From Balanoglossus misakiensis (taxonomy: Eukaryota; Hemichordata), in the NCBI GenBank assembly GCA_040954595.2, contig CM082576.2, positions 1,302,001-1,366,000 of the forward strand: 64,000 nt of DNA. The letters run 5' to 3'. Positions within the stretch are counted from its first letter, which is position 1. The number at the start of each line of letters is the position of its first letter. Shown here in pieces: positions 1 to 13,400 of the stretch. Both the position numbers and the translations under genes were made by a program. Under the pieces are notes generated by a model. That model did not search any database, was not told the DNA's origin, and worked only from the letters and a program-made list of their open reading frames with translations.

Positions 1-2671
1 AGCTGAACGATCTTCTGCCTGGCCGTAATCTGTGACATCTTGCCAGAACAAGAAGTTGGCTAGATAGTGACTGTCCTCACAGCTAAAAGCAAGATAGGAT
101 GGAGAAAGAGGATTCAGAATTAGAACTTGAAGATAAATAAATGGAAACATTCAACAATGATTGTGGATGAATGGATGGTATTGAATATATGGAGAGTGTA
201 AGGGTGTCTATATATACATGTACGGTACATCTGTATTTGAGTTGACTGTATCACACTGTATCTTACCTCTCCAGATATCTTTGGAATGGTCCTCCTGCAT
301 GTTTATCGTTCATAATACCCTCTTTAAATCTCACTGTATATGGCCTTTCATCTTCTTGTTTTTGGACCACTGTCAATTTGCCTGGTTGGATTTCATCTTC
401 CATTTTGTGACCACCGGATGCCACAGCATCCCAGCTCATACTATTCTGTGCCAGACGTACACAAGATTCTGGACGGACTGGTAGAGAGTTGACCAATGAA
501 ATGGATGGCAAGAAGTTCATATTGGCCAAGTTTTGATCCTCCTTGACATCAGATTCAGGTTCAACTGCTTCTGCGATTGGAGCCAGACTATAAATACAAA
601 TCAAACCAAATTAGACCGTTCGATGAATGACATGATCACACAGAGACAGAATTGTGCTGATAAATGATCATGACCAAAAAGTCAGAGACTCCTACCTGAA
701 TTCTCCCTGTGCTTCTTGATGGATCAGAAATCTTGGCACCCAATATGTTCGCAGTCGTCGCAGAATATCATATTGGGTTCTTGTAAATACTGTGTCACTC
801 AGACCTTCATTTTCTTGTGCCTTTTTAATGTGCTCTTTGGCGTCGTCTGATAATTTAAATTTGTATCGATCTTGAATGTCCCTGTGAAGACAAGCATTTC
901 GATGAAACATTGGCTGAAAATTACAACTGTTACAGTGTTATTTGATTACTATATATAAGGACAAAGTTGCTTTTCATGGGTATACTTGACAGAAGATATT
1001 TTGAACTGTTGGTCATGCAAGCTGGACACTGTCTTCAGGACATATTTACCTGAATAAGCGATTCCGCTGTAATTTGGACTGCATGTCATCAATGGCTTTG
1101 CTGTTATCACAGTACTGCTCACAATCCAACCAGAAATTCATCATATCCATCCCAACAGTGTTGTGCAAAAAATCATGAAATGCCGCCATTCCATTAATCT
1201 GTCGGACAAAGTTGACCAGAAGGGAACTGTCAGTTAGTAACTTATAACCACGTGTGAGATATAGCGGGCCTTGATTTTGGGATGCTTGTGTATAACAGAA
1301 ACTAATTTGCCAGAATGTTTTGTTTGACACCGGGATATACAAGTTTACAAGTCAGCACACTCAAAAGTGTTAAATGTTTATGACACAGTTTATTACGTGG
1401 AATTGGTTATTGAGGCGTTTTACCAAAAGGTCAGAGTTTGTGTGTGAGAGGACTAAAACGCAGAAAACCTAAAAAAACTCTACTGTATCCATAATGACTT
1501 ACAGATCCCAACATTTCTTCTTTCAACTGCTGGAAAGTTCTCTTGAGTCGACTTTCAATTTCTCGAAGGTCGGCTTCAGTCTGCACATCACTTATGTACT
1601 CATCAGCATCATCAAATTCAACAAAATTTGGTTCACCGTCTGTTTCCTCAAATCCCGGTTCTTGCAACGGATCAATGAATTCATAGTCACCAGCAACAAG
1701 ATCAACTGGCAGGCCAGGTCTAGTGCACACAAATAAAAAAATAAGATTTGTAAATAGTTAACTACAGGTAAGATTCTGGAAGCTTCTTTTCATTTTATTA
1801 ATATTGTTTATTTATTAATAAGGCTTTCCATTTTTATTTTCAAAATGTATAAGACAATACATATGGCATGTAGTTAAAGTACTTTCCTGTAAAATAATTG
1901 GTGGGCTCAGTCTTTACATAATACATAAGTATAAAAAGCTACCCAAAATGAATACAGATTCATCACCCAAATGCTTTTGAAAATGTTTATAACGTAGCAA
2001 TCTTACCTTGCAGAGATTGGTGGTAAAATTATCCTTTAGAATTAATAGCAAGCACAGGGACAGAGGTAAAACACAAAAAGCAGTGATTAAAGTATTTAAG
2101 TGAAGTGCTATGGCAGAAAACGGGGAAAGACAGATGAAATATTTCAACAAACAGAACTCCGTGCATTAACTGTAACTAAGGGGATGTAAACTGTGAACCC
2201 CAAACCAAATCATAACAAAATGTTGATGAAAATTCCTAATGTGTGATTTCCGATGGTAACATTATTGTATATTTCTGAAAAGCATATCAGGTACCCCAAC
2301 ACCACAAAAGCTGATCACCACGAATTGGTTGAAATCACCCATGTCAACATGCAGTACTTCCAAATACTTGGGCAGAATGATTTTGTCTAGTGTACAACAA
2401 TTTTTGTGCCACACCTAGTGAGGGTACAACATGTTACAGAAACTCAAAATCATTTTTCATGCTTACCCAACATTTTTCTTTTCCTCAACCACTTCATTGT
2501 TTTGGGCTGATGTATTGTTGATGACTTCATCATCGATTTGAGGTATACGTATTGTTGTTTGTTTCTTTGTTGTTGAAGATCTTGAATGTGATGATTTCAA
2601 AGCACTCTTTCGACCACTCTTGCCTGAAATGATTAGATCATCATCATTATCATCATCATCATCATCACCAT

Positions 2672-2733
<62 letters not shown>

Positions 2734-5700
2734 CCACCATCATCATCAATTGTCATCTTCGTCACCACCACTATCCTCATGTGCTGCTCCCACAGATTTC
2801 TTACATCTCTCTCAAAACTCCAACATGAAAAACTTGAAAATGAAATAAAATAAAACCAATCTTACCAGAGGTAGAACCAGGAGTGGCCTGAGAAAGGTCA
2901 GGTGCAGCTGTGGCTACACCGGAATCTGACACTGGCATCCATGATTCTTTGGTTGACTGTGTTGTTGGTGGATGAGGTGAAAGACTGGTAGAATCATCAG
3001 CATTCCGGACATTAGATCCGGATTTGGCACGACGGGAATCTTCAGTACTGCTAAAATGGCCGGAAGAGGAATGAATTGATGCAACATCAGGCGCAATGTG
3101 AAGACCTGCAAAACAATCAGAACATACATTTAGTTGTAGAAATTCTTATGAAATCACTTGTTCTGTTACCAGTAAATAGATGTATGTCATACTCTGCATA
3201 CATTGTGGAGATTTGACCAATCCTGAATGAAATAAATGCACATCTGCTCAATATGAAATCTGTTGATTTTGTTGTAGAATAAGCAGTATTTCAATTGCTA
3301 TCACCAACTCTCAGGCCTAATCATTGATTACAAACTTACCAAGTCCAACATTAGGAGGAACACTTTGTGCACGACTTCCAGGTCTTAAATAACGTCCCAT
3401 TAAGGCACTTCTGTTGACATCAGCTGCCCAAGGGACAGAAGCCTCTGAATCAGCCTCATCAAAGGTACTCCTTGCACGGCTGTTGCCAAGACTTGATGTT
3501 GCATAGCTTGTTGTTTGGCGACTGTAGCCATGGATACCACGACTACTAGGGCGACTGGAACCATGATCCTCCAACTGACGAACTAGTAACTTGCATAACT
3601 TGTATTCCAAAAATAGCTTAGTCCTGATTTAAAAATATAGAGTAAAATATTAGTACACAGTAGTAAGCTAGTTCCTATCCACTGATCACAAGTATTTTCT
3701 GTCTAAACTTTGTGGAAAAATACTCAAAGACTGGCTATGGTCAGGATATTAAAATAAAATAAAAAATACCTAAGAAAGAGTGGAAGCCTATCTTTTTTGG
3801 CCCATTCTATGATCCGTTCTCTCTCTTCTTCAGACGGAGCAAACTGGGCTTGTGGTAAAACGTCACATACTGATGCCGATGTTACTTCCGGTGTTTCAAC
3901 CTCCTGGAATGTTCCTGTCAATCGGTTGTAGTATAATGGTTGAGGAAAAGCCTACAAAAAAATAAAGAAAAAAAATTTTTAATGTTCACAAGTTCATTCT
4001 TCGCACTCAATTTTCCATTTGAAAGTACACCATTTTAGTACTTAAGAATCTGTGCAATTTTTGTAAACAATTTTTCAGCCAATATCAGATATTTTCAAAT
4101 AAAAATAGTCTGCACCACTCAAATTACTTACTGGTAGTTGTAGAAATGCATTGAAATAATCCAGAAAGAGATCATCATAGGCTAGGAGTGCTTCAAAATT
4201 GTCTTCTGTCACTTCAATGGCTGAAAGAGAAATAAAACAAACACATTTGAAATCATGCAGAAATACCTGAAAACAGTTATATTTTCATTTCAGAAGTAAT
4301 TAAGATTTTACAATTTTATATTACCGTACTTGAACATGACATATTCTTTCAAGAGTTTTAAAGTGTTTTTTTACATGTATTTCAATGTCACCATATTCAT
4401 GTACCAAATGACAAAATTATTTTTTAAATGTTGACAGCTTATACAACTGAAACAACTTCTGCTGAAAAGCACTGAAGCACATTTTATTAGCATATCTGTC
4501 TTATCAAGCAACATAGAATTTTCATTACAAACTAAATTCTTTAAAATTGATCTTACAAGTCTGCAGAAAAGGCTGTTTGATCTGATACTAAGTCCTGCAA
4601 CACCCTACCACAGTACACAAAGAACAAACAAACAATTTGGTTCATAGCAACCGCGCCTAACACCCATACCAAAATTCTTGTGTCACCAAGAACGCATACC
4701 TAGGTTTTTCATGAAATTAAACTCAAACTGTTTTCTTTCTCAAACAGACAAAGAACTCAATGATTATTCTGAAACTAAAGACTAGAATGGGAACATGGAA
4801 AATGTTTGTCAGTAGTGAAACTTATAAATTTTCTTCAAGACGGTTAAGTACCGCGTCGATCAACACGACAGCATCGGTACATACAAGGTACACAATTGAC
4901 AGGAACATTCAAATGCACCACAGAATCAACAACTCAGAGTAACTGAGTATATTTCCAATATTTCCAGTGGAGAAAGACAACTTTAATCACTATTAAATCA
5001 AAGATTCAGTGTAAGAAATTTACGAATTCTGATGAGATATGACCTTAGATAACAGCAAAAGACATTGCTGTTTTGCACGCTGCCCTTTGGCCAAAATACT
5101 AACCAACATCATAGCAGCAAAGAATATATTGATGTTGAGTGGAATATAAAGAACAGTAAATGCATGTAATCTTACGTTCCCAGGTACTGTAGGTCACAAA
5201 GTCAACAAACTTAGACAGTTCATTCCAAAATAGCCGCCACATGGTACAGACAGGCAAAGCCATCCATGCAGGGAAAACATGCGTCATCTGTCTGCAGATG
5301 TTATCAACAACTAGAACTTCTAAATCAGGCCTTCAATGCACTTGACAATCGTGAACTTTAACATTCTCAAATCAAATTCAGGTTTGACTACACCTAATAA
5401 ATTATACTTGTATAACCCACCACATCAACAAATATACCCCTGGTAGTACTATGCAGATGCAAACATTTAGATACTTGTGCAATTTACACACTTGTATAGT
5501 ACGTCAATATAATGTGTTCCTTCAGCTGCACTGTCTTCAGTCTCAATTTCACTGTCACTTTAGATTTCCTCTTCTGATTCAGTTTCATGTCTTCTGGAAA
5601 CTGGTAAACCAGGTTTCAAAATACCACTTCAGCCATGCTGTATATTCCGACGGAAACAGGCGTAATTCTGCCAAAGCTTTGCCAAACCATAGACAGTAGA

Positions 5701-8261
5701 GCGACCAAACCCACAATTCTTCTCTCCAGAATGTCACACAATGACAATTTACTGGATAAACATGACGCTGTGGGTGCACACTTGACACTTGTTTGTAGCT
5801 TTGTCCACCAGAATAAAGCTACAAGACTACATCTGTTAAAATGGTGTGAAAGAGACTGTACTTTGCAGTCCTGTGTTTGGTTTTTCAACAACTCAGCTCC
5901 TTTATAAAAGAATAGTTGCGAGTCCACCAATATGACCCTGGAAACACTTGATAATCAATACACTGACCAATCTCAGCAGGCTGTTTCCTTTGTTGTCAAC
6001 ATCTACCATTACACTCAAAACTATGCACAATGATTCAAACTCAATAAAACTATACAACATAACAATTTTCATGACTGCTTTGAGGAAACGTCTGAAAATA
6101 CCAAGTCTGGTCACTGTTTATTGAGTCTGGAATTTTATATTAACAAATCTATAATATAAATCGATGAATATCAATTACACTGATTTGGTTCAAAGGTGAA
6201 ATTGACATTTTTCTTACTTTTAGTTATTAATCTTTGTTCATAGACCATTGAAGTGTAACATTCTGGCATGTTGACAAAAACCACATATGACTATGGTTGC
6301 ACAACAAACCACCTGTTGATTGTTTTTTTTAAAGGAGCAAATAGGGTTATAGGTCACATGTCTGAACCACAGACAGTACTCTGAGAGCGAGCAAGATTTG
6401 CAAACTCCCAATTGACCTACACATACCTATGCAAAGTAAATTATCCATCCATCACAACCCACTGGCTGAGGACTGCAAACTTCCATTGACCTATGCATAC
6501 AGGTAATGCAAGGTAATTTATCCATCCCTCCAATTGTTTGCCATGCTTGAAGACACTACACAACATTCAAACTAAACAGACCGTAAACACCGACAACTGT
6601 GAAATGATGTACCTGGGGTTGAAAAGGTCAGTTTCGACAGATTGTAATAATAATGGCCAGTGAACGTGATGGGGTTGCCTTGAGTTTTCTCTACTGTTCT
6701 CACACACCCGCTATACATTAAAGCCCTTTCAATATCTGAACACAATATATTGTTCCTACCTCACTTGCTCTGACCCATGAAAGGCTGAATTCAATGAAGT
6801 CATTCAGAAGAGAGTCAACAATTTCTCTTTTGACTAACTCATCAACATGCCTTTAATAGCAGTGGACATATTTGCTTTTAAGGAAAGGAAAACAACTTCA
6901 TGAGGGCACTAGTAGGGACAGCAAATACATTTATATGTAAGTGATCAACCTCAATAAATGTTGTACTCTCATGACAAAACAACTGCAATGTTGCCAGAAA
7001 TTGCTCAGGCTTCTAGCAATAGACATGATAGACACAAACTTCAAATGTGCAAGTGTGAATAACAGACAGTTATAGACAGTCTAGTATGTACATATACTCA
7101 TGTTGGTATCTTAGCAACCAGTATTCCTATTTGCATATGTAATTAAAGTGTCAACTTTGCCAGACAATGTAACAATAATCACTTTAATTACAACAGTAAT
7201 ATGCAGACTCTGTATACAAAGTTGAATCAGAACAATCACCGAACATATACATCATGTAGATGCAAAACAAGTTATTGTACGGACTAAAATTGGTGAATTA
7301 ATAAAAAAAAACTTGAAATATAGAGGAGTGAAAAATAATGGTTTTGAAAAGTGACAAGAATTTTTTTTCTCCAAAAATGAATGATCAGAATATGAGACCA
7401 ATACATACATTTGATAGCAAGACAAAAATAAACGGCAGACACACATGCAAAATGATAACCTCTTCTTCACGATTGAACAATTAATTGCCTGTAGGTCAGG
7501 ATTGATGCAGTTATCAGCACTTGACGACCATTATCTATAATTCAATGTGGTTCTCAATGCAAAGCTTCTACCTACTTAAAATTTATTCAAAAGAATCAAA
7601 GGAGGAGAAAATCTACCTGCAGCCCACAGGAATGAAACAACGGAAATGATTGACTCCACACTAATTCTTTGCCTGCAGACAGCTTTTCAAAGACTTTGAC
7701 GCTGATTTGATGTGAGCTGGAAGTAAATTATACTGGTACATACAAGTAGAACTACTGCTAGCATCGATCAGATTTCTAATACCCTAGGGCACTAGTTCAC
7801 TAGAAAATACCACAAGGAAAGCCAGCCACTAATTCAAGTAGCCACTCTGTGTCTGGTCTTTTCAAATAACCACAACACAATAAAATAATATGTCTGGTAC
7901 CCTCCACCACAGAAAAATATACCAGGTTTTGTTTTGTCACTACGTGTACTTCTCTAAGGAGCTTCGCCAATGTTCGTATATTTAATCATGAGAGACAAGG
8001 AGGTTGTCTTATAGTTCTTGCTTAGCACATTGGCAAGGATGTTCTGACATTTTGCTGACGATCTGTCGTTGCTTTGCCAGCCTTTCACTCAACAAACATC
8101 TCCGCTTGCTTCAAAAACACAAAGCCTTTCAACACAGGATTGTTAATTACCTGAAAATGACACCGTGTGCGGCCTAGTATCGTTATTACCACCTCACCTG
8201 TAGGAAAACGTCAACAGTGGCCGTCGTACGCTAAGTCAAATTGTACATACTTACTTTTCAT
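1..8261 (-). CDS. RGS22: RGS22-like regulator of G-protein signalling (N-terminal part, runs off left edge)
   Basis: Eleven phase-consistent coding exons on the minus strand: 8261-8255 (start ATG, uncertain), 4220-4132, 3951-3770, 3623-3340, 3105-2866, 2623-2467, 1719-1503, about 1198-1050, 881-696, 587-267 and 82-<1, giving about 638 codons before the edge. The early exons read DNFEALLAYDDLFLDYFNAF and then EWAKKDRLPLFLR followed by LFLEYKLCKLLV, which is the layout I know from the N-terminus of human RGS22. Later exons carry RGS-fold pieces (MAAFHDFLHNTVG with NFWLDCEQY, and YLANFLFWQDV in the last exon). The middle (3623-2467) is serine-rich and low in complexity. RGS22 is a large multi-RGS protein that binds G-alpha subunits and is best known from testis and cilia-bearing tissue; the role here is by homology. 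The acceptor of the 1050 exon is ambiguous (1198 or 1240 both keep phase). The first exon codes only Met-Lys plus one base. Confidence 0.82.
2638..2758. repeat. TCA/ATG trinucleotide microsatellite
   Basis: Roughly 120 bp of TCA triplets interrupted by CCA and TTA units. It fills half of the 242-nt RGS22-like intron between exons 2866 and 2623 and ends about 15 bp before the acceptor on the minus strand. Read on the minus strand it gives an open poly-Asp frame in phase with the next exon, but no coding role is supported. Confidence 0.9.
4221..8254 (-). other. Intron 1 of the RGS22-like gene
   Basis: About 4 kb without a supported exon. The only candidate is a minus-strand open stretch at 5280-5174 ending in a good donor (GTAAGA) in the same phase as the 8255 exon. 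It could be an alternative first exon, but its translation (MWRLFWNELSKF...) has no resemblance to RGS22 N-termini. The rest is AT-rich unique-looking sequence with no repeat structure that I can see. Confidence 0.5.
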
Positions 8262-8545
8262 AATGGATTGCTCGGGCTCGGACTCGATCTTCTTCTGGTC
8301 ATGTTGTCAATTATTTCACCATTTTACATGCTGAGACCATCAAACATGTTTAAGTCATCGTCTTCGTCGTGTTTGCCGAGCTCGATATTATTAGTCTAAA
8401 ACACGAGTGGTTCCGTATTCATGCATTCATGAACTAAACAACGGTAACTATGATACCACAACGCCGCCATTCAAATGCAATCAATGTGGCTGAGTTTACA
8501 GGCAAGTACGTCTATTAACACCCTCCCCTCCGATCGCGGTAAGTC
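8262..8545 (-). promoter_or_regulatory. Probable promoter and 5' leader of the RGS22-like gene
   Basis: This is the first CpG-containing stretch upstream of the proposed RGS22 start, richer in G and C than its surroundings (for example at 8272-8300 and 8365-8390). It contains an imperfect palindrome at 8444-8456, GTAACTATGATAC, that resembles an RFX X-box (consensus GTNRCC, spacer, RGYAAC). No TATA box is evident. The transcription start is not determined. Confidence 0.35.
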
Positions 8546-10459
8546 TTTCAAGTCATTCTATAATCGGGGGTCTATATTGTAAGGGTTGCCACACAGAAGC
8601 ACTACATCTTTAACACAGATGTATGTATCGTATAAACTTGGATTTAAACCTTATTTTTATAAGCCGTAACCTAAACTCACAGTAGTTGACAGGGGAGTGG
8701 TTGTTAAACAGCACAGCTAAGTGAGAGCTCAGTTAGTGCACTATACACTTACGCACTGTACTGCTGGGATTGACGGTTATGTCTACGCCTGGTTATGCCA
8801 TTGCGTTTGGGTAAAGGTGTCGAAGCTATTTGACAAATGTTCCATATCACTGGGTCATACCTTCAGCAAGATGACGACAATATGATCTTCAAAAATGTCA
8901 ACAACAAAACTATAAAAAAAACCCACATAAAACAAACCCAGAAGAAATAACTTCGCTTGTTATTTATCTATCTTCAATCCTGCACTAGTTTTGCAGACCA
9001 CTTGGACACAAGAACAAGGCAGTGAATGACGATCAAGAAAACAACATACACAATAAATAAAGACATTAAATTATAAAGATATAAAGCTTGGAGTAAGCAA
9101 CAAAATATATTTTGCTATTTTGTCAATTTTAGTATCAACATCCTTTTGTTGGTTATATTTTTTTACAACTGTGTGTTGCTGACTTTTAGGTTGTGTTAGG
9201 TCACGAGCGTGAAGTTGGCCTCATCCTCATCCTCAGCTTCGCCAGCCTCATCCTCATCCTCATCCTCATCCTCAGCTTCGTGACCCAGCCTCAGCTTCGT
9301 GACCCTTCGTGACCCCAGCCTCAGCTTCGTGACCCCAGGAAGTAAACATCAAAATTATCCAAACGATCGGTAAAAAGAACAAATGGAGTCAAAAGAAGAA
9401 ATTCAATCAATTATTTAGACTATCCCATGTAAATTATTTTACCTACATCGCTTTCGCTTCTTTTAGATCACATCAGATATACGAAATTCACGATAATTTT
9501 GAAATCTTCCTGAGGTCACGAAGCTGAGTCTGAGGTCACGAAGCTGAGGATGAGGATGAGGATGAGGATGAGGCTGGCGAAGCTGAGGATGAGGATGAGG
9601 ATGAGGATGAGGCCAACTTCACGCTCGTGTGTTAGGTCTATGTTAAAAACAGCCAAGTTGGAGAAAAATAAAATACAGAGATCTATTAGTCTTTTTCAGT
9701 TCAATATATACATAATATATATTCCAGCTACATGATATTATATGGATCCAACCAAACGTTAAAAAAACAAAAGCAAACAAACGATTCGGTGTGTGAGGGC
9801 AATCTAACAAAAGACATAATCCCGTATATGGATCAGTTCTCGTTTTCCTTTCTTGCCATAGACGGCAGTCTTCTCACTACCATGTCACACAAAGAGTAAG
9901 AAATGGTGACAAAACAACTTGTACCACAGATAAAAAGTGGAAAGACTTCTTTATATCACTTTTCCCCGAAAAAAAATTGATCATTGCAGTTTTAATAGAA
10001 ACAGCTACAAACTTTTTTTTCAAGTATCTGTCGATTTTTCAGAGTACGACTTCCAGTTTCTAGTTCCAATCATTACTTCATCATCCATATGCTGGAATCA
10101 CAAGGTAACAAGTTACACTGACAAGTCAATTAAGGCTGGCGCCACATGGTGTAGACAGAGAAATGCAATAAATTGTACAGTGGCATGTTGTGTTCTGTTT
10201 GTTGGTTTGACATTTTGACCTGTCAGAAATTGCATAAACTGTTGATTCAGAACTATGGGTTGCCGATGGATTAATCCATTCTCCCTATGACCTGAACTAT
10301 GGATTCACCCATTCCACTGAAAACAGTGAAATCAACCCAAGTCATAGTGGCAAATACTCACACATATTTCAGTGTAAGACTCATGTTTCTCTGCATACCA
10401 GCACTTCATACAAATAAAACAAGACACTTGGAATTAACATACAACATCACAAAATCACC
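8546..10459. other. Intergenic region between HIF 3' end and RGS22 promoter
   Basis: Noncoding apart from the foldback element at 9202-9629. Short open frames at 9550-9735 and 9937-10218 lack splice context or recognisable protein sequence. The 9550 frame is simply the element's GATGAG hexamer repeat read as Met-Arg. A small imperfect dyad with GGATTAATCCATTC-type sequence lies at 10255-10350. Confidence 0.5.
9202..9629. mobile_element. Foldback / MITE-like transposable element with 8-bp target duplication
   Basis: The left end CACGAGCGTGAAGTTGGCCT and the right end AGGCCAACTTCACGCTCGTG are exact reverse complements. Complementarity continues through arrays of the hexamer CCTCAT (ATGAGG on the right arm) and of GTCACGAAGCTGAG units, for arms of roughly 140 bp. 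The central loop of about 180 bp (9335-9510) is AT-rich and unrelated. The 8-bp word TGTTAGGT flanks both sides (9194-9201 and 9630-9637). An 8-bp duplication is typical of hAT-type insertion, but the termini are not the usual hAT CAGGG, so the superfamily is open. There is no transposase frame, so the element is non-autonomous. The perfect outer arms suggest a recent insertion. Confidence 0.85.
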
Positions 10460-13400
10460 TTTATTTTGAAAACCCAATATTTGTCATAGACCAACTTTCA
10501 CACAGTTGTTATGGCGCCTAACCCAACACAGATTGCAACCAAAAAGATTTCTTGAAAGTTGACTTCTTTTTCACAACAGTACTCATTATTTTTACAACAA
10601 TCTCTCAACGAATGTGAACGACCAGAGCAGGACTTTCACCTCTTGCCAAATTATCAACAACAGGTCAATGTCCAAGATACTCTGGAAATTCCATTTAATG
10701 TACATTATTGAAAATGCCTTAAAACTTGTCAAAACCCTGGCCACTATTCCAAAAACCATGCTTTACAAAGTCACCAATCTAAAGCAGATTCAAAGCTTAG
10801 CACCCCCTGTTTTCTTCTATTCACATATAAAATTATGAGTTGCCAATTTTGGATCCATTCTGTAAACTGCTTCATCAAAAATGATTTTATATCCTGTCAC
10901 ATCTGATCTGCATAGAACAATCTCTGCTTTAGCAATAGAAGTCATAACCATATCAGATTCTTCAAGTTCTTTCTCATAGACAAACACACAAAGATATTTT
11001 TTCAATATAAATTCTGAATTGTACTTAAAGTACCACATAATCAAAGCTATACTCAGAAAGCTTTATTAAAGGTATTGGTTTAACTTTAAAACCTACACGT
11101 GAGTTGCCAACACAAACATAACATACAAGTGCAGCTACATGTAAGAAAAAAATATATTTTCTCCATGATTAGAGAGCAGTGAGAAATGTTTGCATGGAGA
11201 AAAGTAAAACTATACAATTTTCTTTGAGTGTTAAAAAATAATAATTTGGGGCTATATTGAAGAATTTTATTTTGTCAGTGTTTTCTAAGTTGACAACACA
11301 ATCAATCAGCAATGTCATTAATGATTGATTTAATAATTCAAAATATAGCCCACATACTCCTTGCAAATTTTTGGGACTGTCTTTTGATTCCATGTTTTGA
11401 GTTGTTTCAGGGAAATGTCACTCCAGCAATGTCAAGGTTGTGACATTTGATCTTGTGTTATCAACAAACAACAATAGGTTTGGTGTCTCCTATTGTCTTT
11501 CACAGACGAAATTCATCAAATGAAATACAGATGGGCAGGATGTGAACATTCTCTCAAAGTACACTTCATATTTCGTGACTAAAAATCAAGTTGATATTTT
11601 AAAGTCAAGGCATCAGATGTACATTTTGTTTTATATCATGAACATTTCTGATATAAAGAAACAAAAATAAAAACAATAAATACAGAATTGAAAGCCAATC
11701 ATGTCTGTGGCATTGATGGATGCACATTGTTTTTCCATGTCAAAAATTCCTTTTTATCACACCTTGTTATTAACTGGTGAGTTGGTTTAGTTGAATTCCT
11801 GCATCAAAAATATGTCACTCAAGCATGATATAGTAATATTATATAATTTTACGGTGTGCAAAAACGAATTTGCTTATACATGTTTCTTTTTTTCACAAGA
11901 GTGCATGATGAATCAATTTTGAGCTCTACAGATAAAAGGATTGACTGCAATGGTCAAACTGTGGATTAAAAACACTAATTTACAAACATATAAAATACAG
12001 GAATTAAAACTGTTGCCATACAGGCTGTACATTCATTTTTTTTCTTTGCTTTTTGTATTTTTTCGTTCCAGGAACTGAGATTAATTTAAGGCTGCTAACA
12101 TAACAGACGATTACGTAAATGTTTTGAAATGTATGGAATATACAGATACAGTGGGGTAACAAAGATTGATATTATGTTGCTTTTATGACATGAATCAATT
12201 TCTTAATTGGATTGACTTCTATGGCTCAATGTATACATGATATCTAAAATGTGTTAGACTCAAAAGATTTCAGAAGTGATTTCTCTACAGCGGGCATTTC
12301 GTTCAAACACAGAAATGAAATGAGAAAATGGCAGTTAAACAAAAAAGAACAACTGTGAGGAATGTTGGACATTTTATTAGAGCTGTGTTTTAATCTCGAT
12401 AAGATGAACCAAAGCATCTGACAAATTGAACAGTTCACAAGTTCTAGGCAAACATAGAAATAAATAGTATTTGATGTGATAAGAGCAGAAACAAAAAAAG
12501 AAGAAGAAATCATTGAAATTCGTTGATTATCATCATTCAATCATAAAATGATACAATAACTTGAAGATTCTTTTGATACCAACATCTACTAACATGAGAA
12601 CTATGTTAAAATTCACTGATGACATGTCAAGCTAGTTTTTTTTTTCGTTGACAGCAAATCCTTCTCCAACATAATGAGCCATGAACAGAGTATTTTGTCA
12701 CACTCATCAAGATATTATCATGAAGGATTTACTCTGCTTTCAAACTGATACAATCTCTGTAACTCTATCCTCACTAAACAAATTGCCAAATTTAACTGAC
12801 AAATTGATACCCCCTTGTTCCATAAAAATAAAAAGAACAGCTCACATCACACAGAAAATGTGTAGACAAAGCCATCTTCTGAAACAATCATTTTCTGAAA
12901 GAGAAAAGTTGACAACATATACCATGTTCACACTGGGTAAAACTAGAAACATTTCAGAGACACTATTTGCCATTTGTAAACACAGAGGATTAATCCTTTG
13001 AGTCGTTTTTGTGTCTACTCACACAAAGACCCTGACGCTGCTCGGCCGTATAGACAATGTGTTGCCGAAAGGTGTTAATCCCTTTACACCAGCTCAGGTC
13101 TGCCTGGCAAAGCCGTCTCAAATATGAAACATTCCAGGACCATTTAAACCATTCACACACAACAATGTATGCCAGTATTTGACCTGAGACATTTCAGAAA
13201 TGTTTCAAATGCAAGTGTATGAACCTCATCATACAGATGAGATTTTAAGAAGCAAATGTTCAAGACTATTCACTATACCGTATCCCATCTCTTACTAATA
13301 AACATATCTTGGACGATTGACAGATCATCTCATAAATAAGACAATCATATCATGCACTGGGCATTGACAATTTTTCTCTATTTTCCCCATGGAACTATGA

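Noticed and set aside
2463-2780. Open frame encoding a long poly-Asp tract
   Set aside because: Only the part from 2623 downward is exon; the Asp run is an intronic microsatellite and normal splicing removes it.
5174-5280. Alternative first coding exon for the RGS22-like gene
   Set aside because: The donor and phase fit, but the translation has no RGS22 resemblance and the CpG-richer region at 8.3-8.5 kb is a better promoter.
9550-9735. Frame coding Met-Arg repeats
   Set aside because: It is the hexamer array of the foldback element read as codons; no homology or start context.
12987-13099. Possible MITE with GGATTAATCCTTT and GTGTTAATCCCTTT
   Set aside because: The two words are in direct rather than inverted order and no ends or duplication can be set.
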